A stretch of 64,000 nucleotides of DNA from JAJEFO01 sp009843725 (lineage in GTDB: Bacteria > Pseudomonadota > Alphaproteobacteria > Rhodobacterales > Rhodobacteraceae): assembly GCA_965243215.1 (NCBI GenBank), contig CBDEUJ010000002.1, positions 496,001-560,000 of the forward strand, read 5' to 3'. Below the pieces are notes generated by a model. The model had not been told where the DNA came from. It worked only from the letters and a program-made list of their open reading frames with translations, and made no database searches. Made by a program: the position numbers and the translations under genes. Positions 8,595-17,541 of this stretch are shown in pieces (the first letter of the stretch is position 1; each line of letters starts with the position of its first letter).

Positions 8595-9476
8595 TCATCC
8601 AGATTGTCGCGCCATACGCATTCCAGGTCTGGACCATTCCGCAAGCTCGATCCCGATCCGGCAATGATCGCTCGGCCCCCATTCCTCGGGCGTGTTGAGA
8701 GCGCGCACCACGATGGAGTCGGCGAGTTCCGCCGAAGCGAAGACATAGTCCAGCTGCCGTGTCGCCGACTCCGGCGACTGCCAGCTGGGACGAAACGTGG
8801 GGACGTTCCGGCTGTCCAATGGCAGTTCCTCCGGCCACGGATCGGCCTGCCTGCCATTCGGATGTTCTGGCCCGACGCAGCGCAGGCCCATGACCTCCAT
8901 CCGGTCGAACACGGTCTCGTAGCGGGCGGCCAGCCAGTCATCGCCGCCTTCGCCGTGGCCGCGCAGGACGTTCAGGTCGCCCGCCGCCAGGATCCGGTGC
9001 CCGCGTTCCTTCGCGATCAGCGTGGACAGGTCGGATATCACGCGATGGGCCGTGCCGTCCGCAAACAGCTTGCTGCAGCCTGCCAGGTCATGCGTCCGCA
9101 CCCATGGCGCGTACATCGAGACGGCGATCACCGGCTCGCCCATGGGCGGCCTGATGAGCGCGGCCGCAAGCGTGCCGGGCCAGCTCGCCACCAGTTCCCT
9201 GCTGCCTGCGGCTTCGAGCGGTTTCGCCTCGATCCAGTCGACGGAAATGCGGTCCGAAAGTTTGGCGATCGCGGTTCTCCACGAGTTCCTGCCGCCCACG
9301 ATCAAGGTCTCCCACGGCGCGGAATCGACCTCGATCGCGGGATCGGCCTCAATCCGCTCCGCGACATCCGGAGGAGGCTTGCCGGCTTCCTGAAGCAGCG
9401 CCAGATCGACATCCATTTCGAGCAGTCTTCGCCACGACTCGTGACTGTGCATCATGTTCCAGGAGATGATCTTCAT
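8595..9476 (-). CDS. Endonuclease/exonuclease/phosphatase (EEP) family protein
   Basis: Protein of 293 residues with the motifs of the EEP (DNase I-like) fold in order: an N-terminal strand ending in SWN, then LLQEA with the metal-binding Glu, AAGDLN in the middle, RQLDYVF, and a C-terminal GPSDHC with the catalytic His. The family hydrolyses phosphodiester or phosphomonoester bonds in DNA, RNA, lipids or nucleotides with Mg2+; the substrate cannot be read from sequence. No signal peptide is seen, so it is likely cytoplasmic. The ATG at 9476 is preferred because it begins the conserved first strand (MKIISWN) and has GAGG about 10 bases upstream. It lies just downstream of the relaxase gene on the same strand and may be an accessory cargo gene. 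Confidence 0.85.
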   Translation of the reverse strand: MKIISWNMMHSHESWRRLLEMDVDLALLQEAGKPPPDVAERIEADPAIEVDSAPWETLIVGGRNSWRTAIAKLSDRISVDWIEAKPLEAAGSRELVASWPGTLAAALIRPPMGEPVIAVSMYAPWVRTHDLAGCSKLFADGTAHRVISDLSTLIAKERGHRILAAGDLNVLRGHGEGGDDWLAARYETVFDRMEVMGLRCVGPEHPNGRQADPWPEELPLDSRNVPTFRPSWQSPESATRQLDYVFASAELADSIVVRALNTPEEWGPSDHCRIGIELAEWSRPGMRMARQSG

Positions 9477-9529
9477 CGTGTTTCGCGCCTCGGGACAGGC
9501 GACCGCCAGTGGCCTGCCGCCGGAATGCA

Positions 9530-12514
9530 CTACATCCCGAGGTCCCTGTCCACCGGTCTTTGCTTCGGCTCCGGCACTTTCTCCGGTGTGTGCCGGCGCT
9601 CGCGCGCCCTGTCCAGCGCCTTGTCCGGGCTTCCGCCGTGCCGCTCCTGCATCCTCTCCGTCCCGCGCCCGCGCTCCTTACCCTCGCCCCGAGCCTTCCC
9701 TTCGCCGCGCTCCCTTTCCCCGGCCAGCGACCTCTCCGCCCCGCCGATGCCTTCGAGCGCCGAGACCCGCTCGCCTGTGACCGCCTTCAGGGTCTCGCGG
9801 AGCGTCCTGGCGTCGTCGGTGACCAGCTCCGCCTTGTGACGGGCCCGGCTGATCTCGACGTAGAAGCTCTTCTGCGTGGACAACCGCGGGTGCCGCGCCT
9901 CCATCACCGCGATCACGTTGTCGACGGTCCGTCCCTGGAACGCGTGCACGGTCGAGGCCCAGGCATGGTCGACATGGCGAAGCTGCGGATCGTCCCGGCC
10001 AAGCTCCAGCGTCCTCCCGTCGCCCAGCCGGAAGGCGACGCGGTCTCCCCGCACCGCCGCGACCTCCGCCGTGTCGCTGTTCACCAGGCGCAGGCCGTCG
10101 TCGTTGCGCGTCCAGCGGACGCGGTCCCCGGCACGAAGCTCCATGCGCTCGGTCCGGTAGACCTCCACCGCGCCGCGCCTGGCGCCGACCTGGCGCGGCC
10201 GCCAGTGCACGGGCTTTCCCTCCGGCCCCTCCAGCGTCACGATCCCCTTGTGCTGGTCGACCCCGGCGACACGCCGCTCGTCGCCCTTCGCGACACCGAG
10301 GCTCTTGTACTGCCTGTGGAAGGCGACCACGTCGCCGGGCGCGTAGTTCCCCGCCACCGCCTTCTCGGCGGAGGTGTAGCCGTGGGAGACCAGCCTCCCG
10401 CCCGTGAAGGCGGGGCCGTGGATGACGCCGTCCCGCGCGAGACGCTCGCGGATGTGGCCGTTGATCTCCCGCCTCAGCGCGTGGCTCGGGGCCATGAGCC
10501 CGGTGCTCTCGCGCTCTTGGGAGGATAACCTCAGCCAGCGCGCGGCCGCCGCGCCGGCGAGGTTGCGGGGATCGGCCTCGGCGACGCGGTCCCCGAGCCT
10601 GTCGAAGGCCTTGCCGATCTCGCCCGCGAGGCTCGCCCGCACCGCCTCCTTCAGCCCCTCGTCCCTCTGGCGCAGGATCTCGTCCATCACGGCCGTCTGC
10701 ATGCCCGCCGCCTGCAACTGTGCGAAGGGCTTGCCGGCGTCGACGGCGTCGAGCTGCCTCTCGTCGCCGACCAGCACGACACGGGGGATCCGGATGGCCG
10801 CGGCGATCCGGAGCAAGTCACGGGCCTGGACGGTCGAGGCCAGCGAGCCCTCGTCGACCACCAGCACGGTCTTCCGGAACGCGGCGCGCATCTGCCTGGC
10901 CCCCTTCCGTGTCAGCCGCCCCTCCACGATGCCCGCGTTGCGGGCCAGGAAGCGCTGCAGGGTCTCGGCCTCGATGCCGGCCTCCGCCGCCAGCGTCCGC
11001 GCCGCCGAGGCCGACGGCGCGACGCCAATCATGCGGTACCCGCTCTTCCCGGCCAGTTGCCGGGCGCGGTCGAGCATCGTCGTCTTGCCGGTCCCGGCAT
11101 ATCCCTGCACCCCGACAACCCGGTCCTTCGACGACAGTATCGTCTTCACCGCCGCCTTCTGGCCCTCGGTGAGACGGCCCCTGTGCAGGAACGGCCCCGC
11201 GATCCAGCTCCGCATCACAGGACGCGCCGCGCCCTGTCCGCGCGCCATCAGCGCGATCGTCTCCCTCTCGTCGGCCGCGGCCCTGTCGGTTGTGAGCGAC
11301 TCGCCCCGGAGCGGCAGGCCGCACGGGTGCAGCGTCCCGTCCCGCTCCAGACGGGCGACGACGGCCTCGGCCTCGCTGATCGTCACCGCGCCCGGCTTCC
11401 ACGAGAGCGCGGCGGCCAGGAGGTCGGTCCTGCCGAACACCGCCTCCCGCTCCGAGAGATGCGCCACCGCCCAGGCCGTCGCGGACTCCGCAGGGGACCG
11501 CGGCGGAGGATCGAACAGGTTGGGCTGGCGGTCCGTCCCTTCCGGCACGAAGTCCATGCCGGATCCGCGATCCCTGACCGGGCCGTCCCGGCTCCTTTCC
11601 ATCGCGTCCGCCGCGAGCGCCTCCGCGTCGAAGTCCAGTCCCTCCGCCTGCCGCCGCCACATGTTCCCAAGCTCCGCCCTGTCGACGTCGCGCTTCGCGG
11701 CCCGCGTCATGAGCGCCGCGCGCTGGGCGGCGCGCTGGTTCTCTGTCGGCGTCCCCAAGCCGCGTCCCTCCATCGCGGCCTCGATCTCCGCACGGCGGGT
11801 GGAGTAGGCATCTACGACCTCGCGGGACACACCCGCGATCTCGAACCTCCCGTCGGCATGGGTCTTCTCGATGCCGTAGCCGAGATTCCCCAGTTCCCGC
11901 GCGAGCTCGCTCCGGTAGAGCGCGCCGATCAGCATCTTCGAGGCGTACAGCCGCTCGTTGGCCATGGTGCGCCACCTGCCGTCCTCCCCCTGCACCATGT
12001 TGGCGATCACCGCGTGCGTGTGAAGCTGCGGGTCGAGTCCGCGCGAGGTCTCGTGCGTGAACGTCGCGATCACCGCCTTCTGGTCCCCGGCGCGGACCAT
12101 CCCGCCGCCTTCGGGATCTTTCATCCGGGTCTCCACGGCGCGCCTCTCGACCCAGGCGAGGGTCCGCTCCACGGCCTTGCCGTGGGCCGCCGTGACCCGG
12201 GCGTCGCCGCCGACGAGCGCGGCGAGCGAGACCGACTTCGGGGCGGAGAGCGTGAGGTCGCGGCCCGGACGGTGGACGATCTCGCCGTCCTTGCCAGGGC
12301 GGCCCAGCCTTGGCCCGTCTGGCACGCGTCCCTCGAGAATCGCGGCGAACGCGTCCGGATCAACCTGGCCGGACAGTCCGAGCGCCTCCGCGCCCTTGCC
12401 GGCCCAGGCGCTGGCGGCGCGATGACCGGGGTCGTCCTTCGCGTAGTACCCGTCCCGCTCGTAGTAGCTCACGCCCTGGCCCGGCGCGGCGACGGCGCCG
12501 ATCGACGCCACCAT
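9530..12514 (-). CDS. mobF: MobF-family conjugative relaxase-helicase (TrwC/TraI-like)
   Basis: Protein of 994 residues that nicks the origin of transfer and unwinds the plasmid strand during conjugation. The N-terminal TrwC relaxase domain shows tyrosine pairs at Y17-Y18 and Y23-Y24 and the three-histidine metal motif (H154, H165, H167 in HETSRG...LHTHAVIAN). The C-terminal half is a RecD-like superfamily 1 helicase with Walker A GYAGTGKTT, Walker B VLVVDEGS, the LVGDERQLDAV motif, and the late motif ASTVHAFQGRTVD. The Arg/Glu-rich tail is typical of the family. The start overlaps the stop of the upstream membrane-protein gene by one base (TGATG), so the two are translationally coupled. No type IV secretion genes are in the window, so transfer would need a helper or genes outside it. 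Confidence 0.95.
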   Translation of the reverse strand: MVASIGAVAAPGQGVSYYERDGYYAKDDPGHRAASAWAGKGAEALGLSGQVDPDAFAAILEGRVPDGPRLGRPGKDGEIVHRPGRDLTLSAPKSVSLAALVGGDARVTAAHGKAVERTLAWVERRAVETRMKDPEGGGMVRAGDQKAVIATFTHETSRGLDPQLHTHAVIANMVQGEDGRWRTMANERLYASKMLIGALYRSELARELGNLGYGIEKTHADGRFEIAGVSREVVDAYSTRRAEIEAAMEGRGLGTPTENQRAAQRAALMTRAAKRDVDRAELGNMWRRQAEGLDFDAEALAADAMERSRDGPVRDRGSGMDFVPEGTDRQPNLFDPPPRSPAESATAWAVAHLSEREAVFGRTDLLAAALSWKPGAVTISEAEAVVARLERDGTLHPCGLPLRGESLTTDRAAADERETIALMARGQGAARPVMRSWIAGPFLHRGRLTEGQKAAVKTILSSKDRVVGVQGYAGTGKTTMLDRARQLAGKSGYRMIGVAPSASAARTLAAEAGIEAETLQRFLARNAGIVEGRLTRKGARQMRAAFRKTVLVVDEGSLASTVQARDLLRIAAAIRIPRVVLVGDERQLDAVDAGKPFAQLQAAGMQTAVMDEILRQRDEGLKEAVRASLAGEIGKAFDRLGDRVAEADPRNLAGAAAARWLRLSSQERESTGLMAPSHALRREINGHIRERLARDGVIHGPAFTGGRLVSHGYTSAEKAVAGNYAPGDVVAFHRQYKSLGVAKGDERRVAGVDQHKGIVTLEGPEGKPVHWRPRQVGARRGAVEVYRTERMELRAGDRVRWTRNDDGLRLVNSDTAEVAAVRGDRVAFRLGDGRTLELGRDDPQLRHVDHAWASTVHAFQGRTVDNVIAVMEARHPRLSTQKSFYVEISRARHKAELVTDDARTLRETLKAVTGERVSALEGIGGAERSLAGERERGEGKARGEGKERGRGTERMQERHGGSPDKALDRARERRHTPEKVPEPKQRPVDRDLGM

Positions 12515-13302
12515 CAGAAGAATTCCTCGCCGGGCTCGCGGCTGCGCGTGATTGGGCCGTCCCCGTCCGCGCCTTCCGGCTCGTCCGCGTCCCGGCGGCT
12601 TCCGGGCTCGGCCTGGGCCGGATGCGCCGGGGCTGTGGTCCTGGGCGCAGGTTCGGCATGTTCAGGCCAAGGAAGGCCTGGCGCCCGTGCCGGCGGCACC
12701 GAATCCCGTGGCGCCACGTGCCGGGCGGCATCGGCCCCTCCGTCTCCCGGCAGCCGCCCGATTTCCTTAGGCGACACCAGCAGGACCCCGAGCCGGCCGC
12801 TCCGGCGGGCCAGCGCCGCGATCAGCTCTCCGTCGCTCCAGCCGTCCGGATGCCGCATCCGGCCTTCACGTTCGCGCCGGAACCGTGGCGACGGCTCGAC
12901 GACCGTGCCGTGCCTGCCCGAAGTCTGGTGCAGGCGAGATGCCGCCAGCATGGCGGTCCAGATTGCGAGCAGGGCAAGGCCCGTGCATGCGCCGAGCACG
13001 GCACGATCCGCCGCCATCGAGAGCAGCTTCACGCGGGCCTGCCACGGCTCGGCCATGAGCCGGGCGATACGGTAGCGCGTGACGCTCACGGTCTCGCCGT
13101 CCGCCGCGCGGTAATCAACCGTCTCCATGTCGTTGAATCCGATGCCCACCATGACCTCCGCCAGCGTCATCTTCCAAGCGGCATGCCAGTCGTGCCCGGT
13201 GGTGCCGAGCCCGAGCGCGATCCCGGCGACCAGGACGGCCATGCCGGAAACGAAGATCGCGGCCCACGCGAGCGTCGACAGCCATTTCCTGAAGTCAGGC
13301 AC
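12514..13302 (-). CDS. Mobilisation-associated membrane protein, possibly truncated coupling protein
   Basis: Protein of 262 residues with two membrane helices: residues 10-35 (LAWAAIFVSGMAVLVAGIAL) and about 95-120 (VLGACTGLALLAIWTAML). The rest is cytosolic, with a short motif RLGVLLVSPKEIGRL and a Pro/Ala-rich acidic tail. Two N-terminal helices followed by a soluble part, directly upstream of a relaxase, is the layout of TraD/TrwB coupling proteins. The Walker A/B ATPase core of those 500-700-residue proteins is absent. Either this is a natural small partner or an internally deleted coupling protein. The junction with the relaxase gene is TGATG. Confidence 0.6.
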   Translation of the reverse strand: MPDFRKWLSTLAWAAIFVSGMAVLVAGIALGLGTTGHDWHAAWKMTLAEVMVGIGFNDMETVDYRAADGETVSVTRYRIARLMAEPWQARVKLLSMAADRAVLGACTGLALLAIWTAMLAASRLHQTSGRHGTVVEPSPRFRREREGRMRHPDGWSDGELIAALARRSGRLGVLLVSPKEIGRLPGDGGADAARHVAPRDSVPPARAPGLPWPEHAEPAPRTTAPAHPAQAEPGSRRDADEPEGADGDGPITRSREPGEEFF

Positions 13303-13335
13303 GGCGGGAACCCCTGCGTCGGCGGATGCGCGGGC

Positions 13336-14091
13336 TCAAGGCCTGGACCGCGGCGCGGCTGCGTTCCCGGCGGCGGCGCCTCGAGCCCGGGCTGTCCTGC
13401 GGCCGGCGGCCCATGCCTCCAGGTCGTCCGCGCTGTACCGGACGCAGCCCCCGAAACGATGGTGGACGGGACCCTCCCCGGTGATCCGGTAGCGGGCCAG
13501 CGTGGCGGGGGCCAGCCCGAGACGCGCCGCCGCCTCGCGCGTGTCCACGTACCGCCCGTCGTCGGGCCGCCGGCCCGGGCGTTCCGTTCCGGAATCCCGG
13601 TCCTGGGGCCGGGAACGCGGCTCCGGCGAGGGCGGGGGGTCGCTGGCCAGGAACGACGGCATCGCCCCGGTGCGAGCGCGAACCTCGCGCCGTTCCGCCG
13701 CGTCGGCGTTGGCGGCCATCCAGGCGCGCACGGCTCCGACCGTCGCGAGGTTCGGCGACACGCCCGCGAACAGCTGCGCGACGAAGGAGGGGTTGCCCGT
13801 GGCCTTCAGCCCGAGCGCCGAGCGCTTCGTGCCCGTCGCCGCGAGAAACGCCTCGACCTCTCCGAGGAAGGCCGGCGTGACGGGCGGCTCGCCCATGACC
13901 GCGAGCGCCCGGTCCACCGTGCCGAGCCGCGGGCATCTCCCTTCGCGCAGGGAGGCGACGAATCCGCGGTCCCGGCAGGCGGCCGTGCCGAACGCGCCGG
14001 CGGTCGCACCGTTTCGGGCGCACCAGGCCTCGACCGCCCGCAGAAACCGGGCTTCGAGAGTGCCGTCCGGACGTTGATTCGATGCGTTCAT
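13336..14091 (-). CDS. Helix-turn-helix DNA-binding protein (MerR/AlpA-type C-terminus)
   Basis: Protein of 251 residues. Residues about 10-65 and 70-130 look like two diverged copies of one unit: each has ATAGAFG or KRSALGL, then FVASL or FVAQL, then P-x-LGTV or P-x-LATV and a helix. That suggests a repressor-like helical repeat. After a Pro/Arg-rich linker, residues 185-235 form an excisionase/AlpA-type winged helix-turn-helix: VDTREAAARLGLAPATLARYR, then GCVRYSADDLEAWAAGR. It probably regulates, or acts as a recombination factor for, the mobilisation genes directly downstream on the same strand. Target and partner are inferred only from position. Confidence 0.75.
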   Translation of the reverse strand: MNASNQRPDGTLEARFLRAVEAWCARNGATAGAFGTAACRDRGFVASLREGRCPRLGTVDRALAVMGEPPVTPAFLGEVEAFLAATGTKRSALGLKATGNPSFVAQLFAGVSPNLATVGAVRAWMAANADAAERREVRARTGAMPSFLASDPPPSPEPRSRPQDRDSGTERPGRRPDDGRYVDTREAAARLGLAPATLARYRITGEGPVHHRFGGCVRYSADDLEAWAAGRRTARARGAAAGNAAAPRSRP

Positions 14092-14906
14092 TCCTCAACA
14101 GATGGGAGCGCGGGCAGCGTCCGCAAGCCGCCTTCGATATGGCGAATCCGACGTTTCAGGCGTCTGTCCTCGCGTGGCGGCACATGTCGCCTAAGGGCGG
14201 TGAAATTTTTTTCGATTCCAGGCGCTCTTGATGTTCCGGTCTGCAACGGATTGCGGGAAATCGCCTCAACCTGGTTCAATGCGGCGCGAGCCCGGACGCA
14301 AATGCGTCCGGCATCCGTCACCCATTGTCGCGCGCTCGCGCGCATGCAAAAGGCGGACGGCTTCCTCCTCGCAACGACGGACCGGAACGGGAGAGCAGCC
14401 GGGGACCTCATGTCGCCTGGCCGTCGTACGGCATCGACGCGTCGCCTCGTCAAACCTGAGGACCGGCCTGATCCGGCGTCCCGCAGCACCGGGGAATCCT
14501 TGCCAGCGGCAGGTCATCATTGCGCCCCCCCCTGCCTTGTCACGTTGCAGGGTCGACATGCCTTTCTTGACGGACATGCAGGCGGGTAGCCGCGCCCATG
14601 CCAGGTTCGTCCGGGACAAGTCTGCAATGGTGTTAACGGTCCAGAACCCGGGTCGGGCGACATGCATTCGCGGTCCTCGTCTTTGCGCCGACACATTGAT
14701 CTCCTTGGCGCAGGGATTTGCATCTCGAATTGATGGCAGACATCGCGTTGAATGAACGAACTCAGCCAAAGCTGGAAGTGCTACCACCAGGCTTCAGGAA
14801 CTATTTCAGGCCAGGCAAATTCAGAGTTGCGCTTCACGCGCTGCATATATAGCACGCATCCATTACTGAAACGGCTAATTGCGTCACCGCAACATGGGAG
14901 ATCCGG
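14092..14906. other. Gene-free region between helix-turn-helix and H-NS genes
   Basis: About 815 bases lying between divergent genes, so it should hold the promoters of the mobilisation operon (leftward) and of the H-NS gene (rightward). An AT-rich patch with CATATATAG lies near 14840-14850. No convincing reading frame or repeat was seen. Confidence 0.4.
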
Positions 14907-15239
14907 ATGGCAGCGAAAATCAACCTCGGAAAGCTCTCCGACAAGGAGCTCAAGGCGCTCAGGCACCGCATCGAGAACGAGCTCAGGAACAGCAGGACGC
15001 GCGCGATTGCCGCAGCGACCCAGGAACTGCAGGATGTGGTCCAAAAGATCGCAAGGAAGCATGGACTGACGGTCAGCGAAGTCCTGGGGAAAAGGAGGAA
15101 GTCCCGCACATCCCCTGTGCCGGCGAAGTACCGGAACCCGAACGATCCCAGCCAGACCTGGTCCGGACGTGGACGCAGGCCGGCGTGGTTCCTGGAGGCA
15201 ACGAAATACGGCGCGTCAGCCGAGTGCCTCGAAATCTGA
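14907..15239 (+). CDS. H-NS family nucleoid protein (HvrA/MvaT-type)
   Basis: Protein of 110 residues. Residues 8-60 form the helical oligomerisation region, and residues 73-95 carry the hallmark C-terminal DNA-binding motif (KYRNP, then TWSGRGRRPAWF). H-NS proteins bind AT-rich DNA and silence acquired genes; HvrA in Rhodobacter is a relative. GGGAG sits 7 bases before the ATG. Island-borne copies usually act as stealth factors for the element that carries them. That role here is inference from the plasmid-like surroundings. Confidence 0.95.
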   Translation: MAAKINLGKLSDKELKALRHRIENELRNSRTRAIAAATQELQDVVQKIARKHGLTVSEVLGKRRKSRTSPVPAKYRNPNDPSQTWSGRGRRPAWFLEATKYGASAECLEI

Positions 15240-16355
15240 ATTCGAGAAAGAGGCGGCATTGCTTACCGCTCGTTCCTTCTCGGGATTGAATTCGCCGTTT
15301 CAGGACAGCAACATTTCTGCATTCGCAGAACCATGCGTACAGTCCGCCACCCGGATCAAGCCAGTTGAGAGGTTTGGGCACGAACCCATGAAGACTCTCC
15401 GGAATGCTCCCCCGCTGTCATCTATGGCAGACCTCATTCGGTCTTTCGCAAATTGGACCAAAGCATTGACGCGACCACGTTAGCGCACTGAACTCTCGAT
15501 CAGGCATTCGAAAGTGCGTTGCAGCTGTGCCCAACGCAGCATTGCGTGTCGCTCGCCGGCAACCGTCAATGCCCCGCCTTCCATGAACCCATCCAGCCAT
15601 TTCCGGATCTGGCAGATCACCCGCCTGTTGCCGATGCGATGCCAAAGGAATGTGATCTACCAATCCCGCAGGATCGCGTCGAAAGACCATACCATGCTGC
15701 CACACTACGGGCATTCGTGCGCTTCTGGCGACTGTCAGGATCTCTCGCAACGTGTATGTCCTCGAACGAAGGGCCGTTCCGGTGCCAAGGCAGCTTGTTC
15801 GCCGAGGCGCCTTTGACTCCTCTTGCTGTATTTCCGACGGCAGCCAGCGCATTGTTCCCCTCGAGTGGACGGACGCGGCAACGGACGAATTCGACCCGGC
15901 TCGCAATCGTGGATTGATGGCCGAGGCGCGCGACCCGTTGCGCACGCAATCCGTGGTGAATGCTCTGCTTCGCCTTTCCGGAACGGAGGGGCATCTTGTA
16001 ATCTGGACGTTCTGAGATCCCGAAACCGTACTACCAACTGAAATCGAATGTCTGATCTAACGGCAGCGCCAAAGGGGTCTCAAGCAACGCAATCAGTGCG
16101 TCCTGTCCAGCCTCTGACTTCTGTACCTGAAACCAATGTTCCGCCCCTGCCAAAACAACCCAATTGTGACTGGATTACACCTCAACGACATGGAGTGTGC
16201 CGCCTGCGGTTTTGCCCGAGCGCCAACATTTCCTCGAGCGAAACGCACCTCTGAAGAAAGACGCGCAAAATGCAAGGCTTCATTCACCTCACCGTTCACC
16301 ACCGAAGAGATGGCTCCAACCTGCCTGAATCAAACTCGCAATGACCTCGGCAAAC
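15240..16355. other. Long gene-free interval
   Basis: About 1.1 kb with no supported gene. Several frames of 70-175 codons exist on both strands but none has a ribosome site, a recognisable motif or convincing composition. It may be eroded former coding DNA. Confidence 0.4.
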
Positions 16356-17180
16356 CTACGAATCCCAGGCTTCAAGGGTTGTGCAAAGGTCTAGCGAGAA
16401 GGCCAGAAAGAACTCTATATCTCGGAAAAGAGCTTCAGGCGCAGAAGAACTTGTCGCGCGCAGGGAATGCGCAATCTGATTCCTGCGATCAAAAAAACCG
16501 TCCAAGGCACCAAGTAACTCTCCGTGCGCCTTGTCGTCATCCTCCGTATCGAAGAAATTCTTCAACTCGGTTTGCTTGCATGTCTCCGTACAAACGTCTG
16601 AGAATCCGCCGACCTTGAACAAGACGTTGATCTGACGTACCCGCATATTGCTTTCGTTGTGTATCAGATTATCGAATATGTTTTGACTTTTGTCACCTTC
16701 GATAAATGTGCAAAGCGCTTCGACACTGGGTCGCGCTTGCTTTGCGGAGATTTCCAAAGCTTCCCTTATTGACCGCCCTGCTTTCTGCCTTCGAGCGAAT
16801 CTGTCGAATGTTCGACGCCAAGCCGTGTCCAAGAGCATGTCCGGCAGCGCAGAAACGCTGCTTGCCCTTCGCACGACTTGAACGGCATGTTCGAGAGCCA
16901 TCTCCCTAACGAATTCTTCGAATGTAGCCGCAAGCAGAAGCGTGGCGGCACGAATTGCTGCAACCCGAGCCGGTGCCGACGAGGCTCTGCCTTGTCCACC
17001 TTTGACGACCTCTTCCAACGCACCTAAGGAATCAAAGAACTCCTCAACGATTACTGAAAATGATGGGGCTTCCGAAATTGCTCTGCAAGACGCCGATTCG
17101 GCAGCTTGACCTTTGGCCGTATCGAGGCGAGCGTCCCGCAAAAGATCATGGAACTTGCTTGTACGCGATGGTATGCCCAT
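16356..17180 (-). CDS. HEPN-like protein (MAE_28990/RiboL-PSP type)
   Basis: Protein of 274 residues, almost entirely helical. Near the C-terminus it has FFDRRNQIAHS, an RX4H motif at about residues 233-238 that matches the catalytic signature of HEPN ribonucleases. An N-terminal helical region (VAAIRAATLLLAATFEEFVREM) is typical of MAE_28990/MAE_18760-type HEPN proteins. HEPN domains act as RNases in toxin-antitoxin and abortive-infection systems. I chose the ATG at 17180 because the frame upstream of it is an antisense shadow of the rightward exonuclease gene. Base composition is clearly more AT-rich than the neighbours, a sign of separate origin. The gene is divergent from the DEDDh exonuclease gene. 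Confidence 0.7.
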   Translation of the reverse strand: MGIPSRTSKFHDLLRDARLDTAKGQAAESASCRAISEAPSFSVIVEEFFDSLGALEEVVKGGQGRASSAPARVAAIRAATLLLAATFEEFVREMALEHAVQVVRRASSVSALPDMLLDTAWRRTFDRFARRQKAGRSIREALEISAKQARPSVEALCTFIEGDKSQNIFDNLIHNESNMRVRQINVLFKVGGFSDVCTETCKQTELKNFFDTEDDDKAHGELLGALDGFFDRRNQIAHSLRATSSSAPEALFRDIEFFLAFSLDLCTTLEAWDS

Positions 17181-17541
17181 TGCGGGACTTCTGTCGGCGA
17201 CCAAGGGACGTAATGGCAATGCATGTGGCGATTGCGACGCGAAGGAACGAGCTCGACGAGTTGGGCTGCAGCGATCGCGCGGCTCTGCCCGAGCTTCTTG
17301 GTTCGCCCACGCGCAGGGCCAACTGCGATCCGGCCGTGAGCGGCGCGGACCTCCGGGTCGCGCGGCACCGGCAATTCGGGTCTGTGGCGGCGAGCCAGCG
17401 TGCGTCCTACAGCCGTCCCGAGCTTCCTGCCTTCGTCGAGAAGGCCATGCACGCGAATTGGCGGCATCGCTCCCCGGTGCCGAACTGAGGCTGCAGATGC
17501 AGGGGCGGCGCAGAACGGCTGTACCGAGCGGCGAGCGCTCG
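17181..17541. promoter_or_regulatory. Divergent intergenic region of HEPN and exonuclease genes
   Basis: About 360 bases that must contain both promoters. No clear -35/-10 pair or operator repeat was identified. The frame of the exonuclease stays open upstream, but its translation looks non-coding until the membrane segment begins. Confidence 0.35.

Noticed and set aside
7581..9839. A 752-codon rightward reading frame
   Set aside because: Runs antisense to the lipoprotein and EEP genes, which have clear motifs and ribosome sites; its translation has no family features.
10404..14589. Several 450-760-codon rightward frames opposite the relaxase operon
   Set aside because: Shadows of GC-rich coding DNA; the leftward frames have complete relaxase, helicase and helix-turn-helix motifs.
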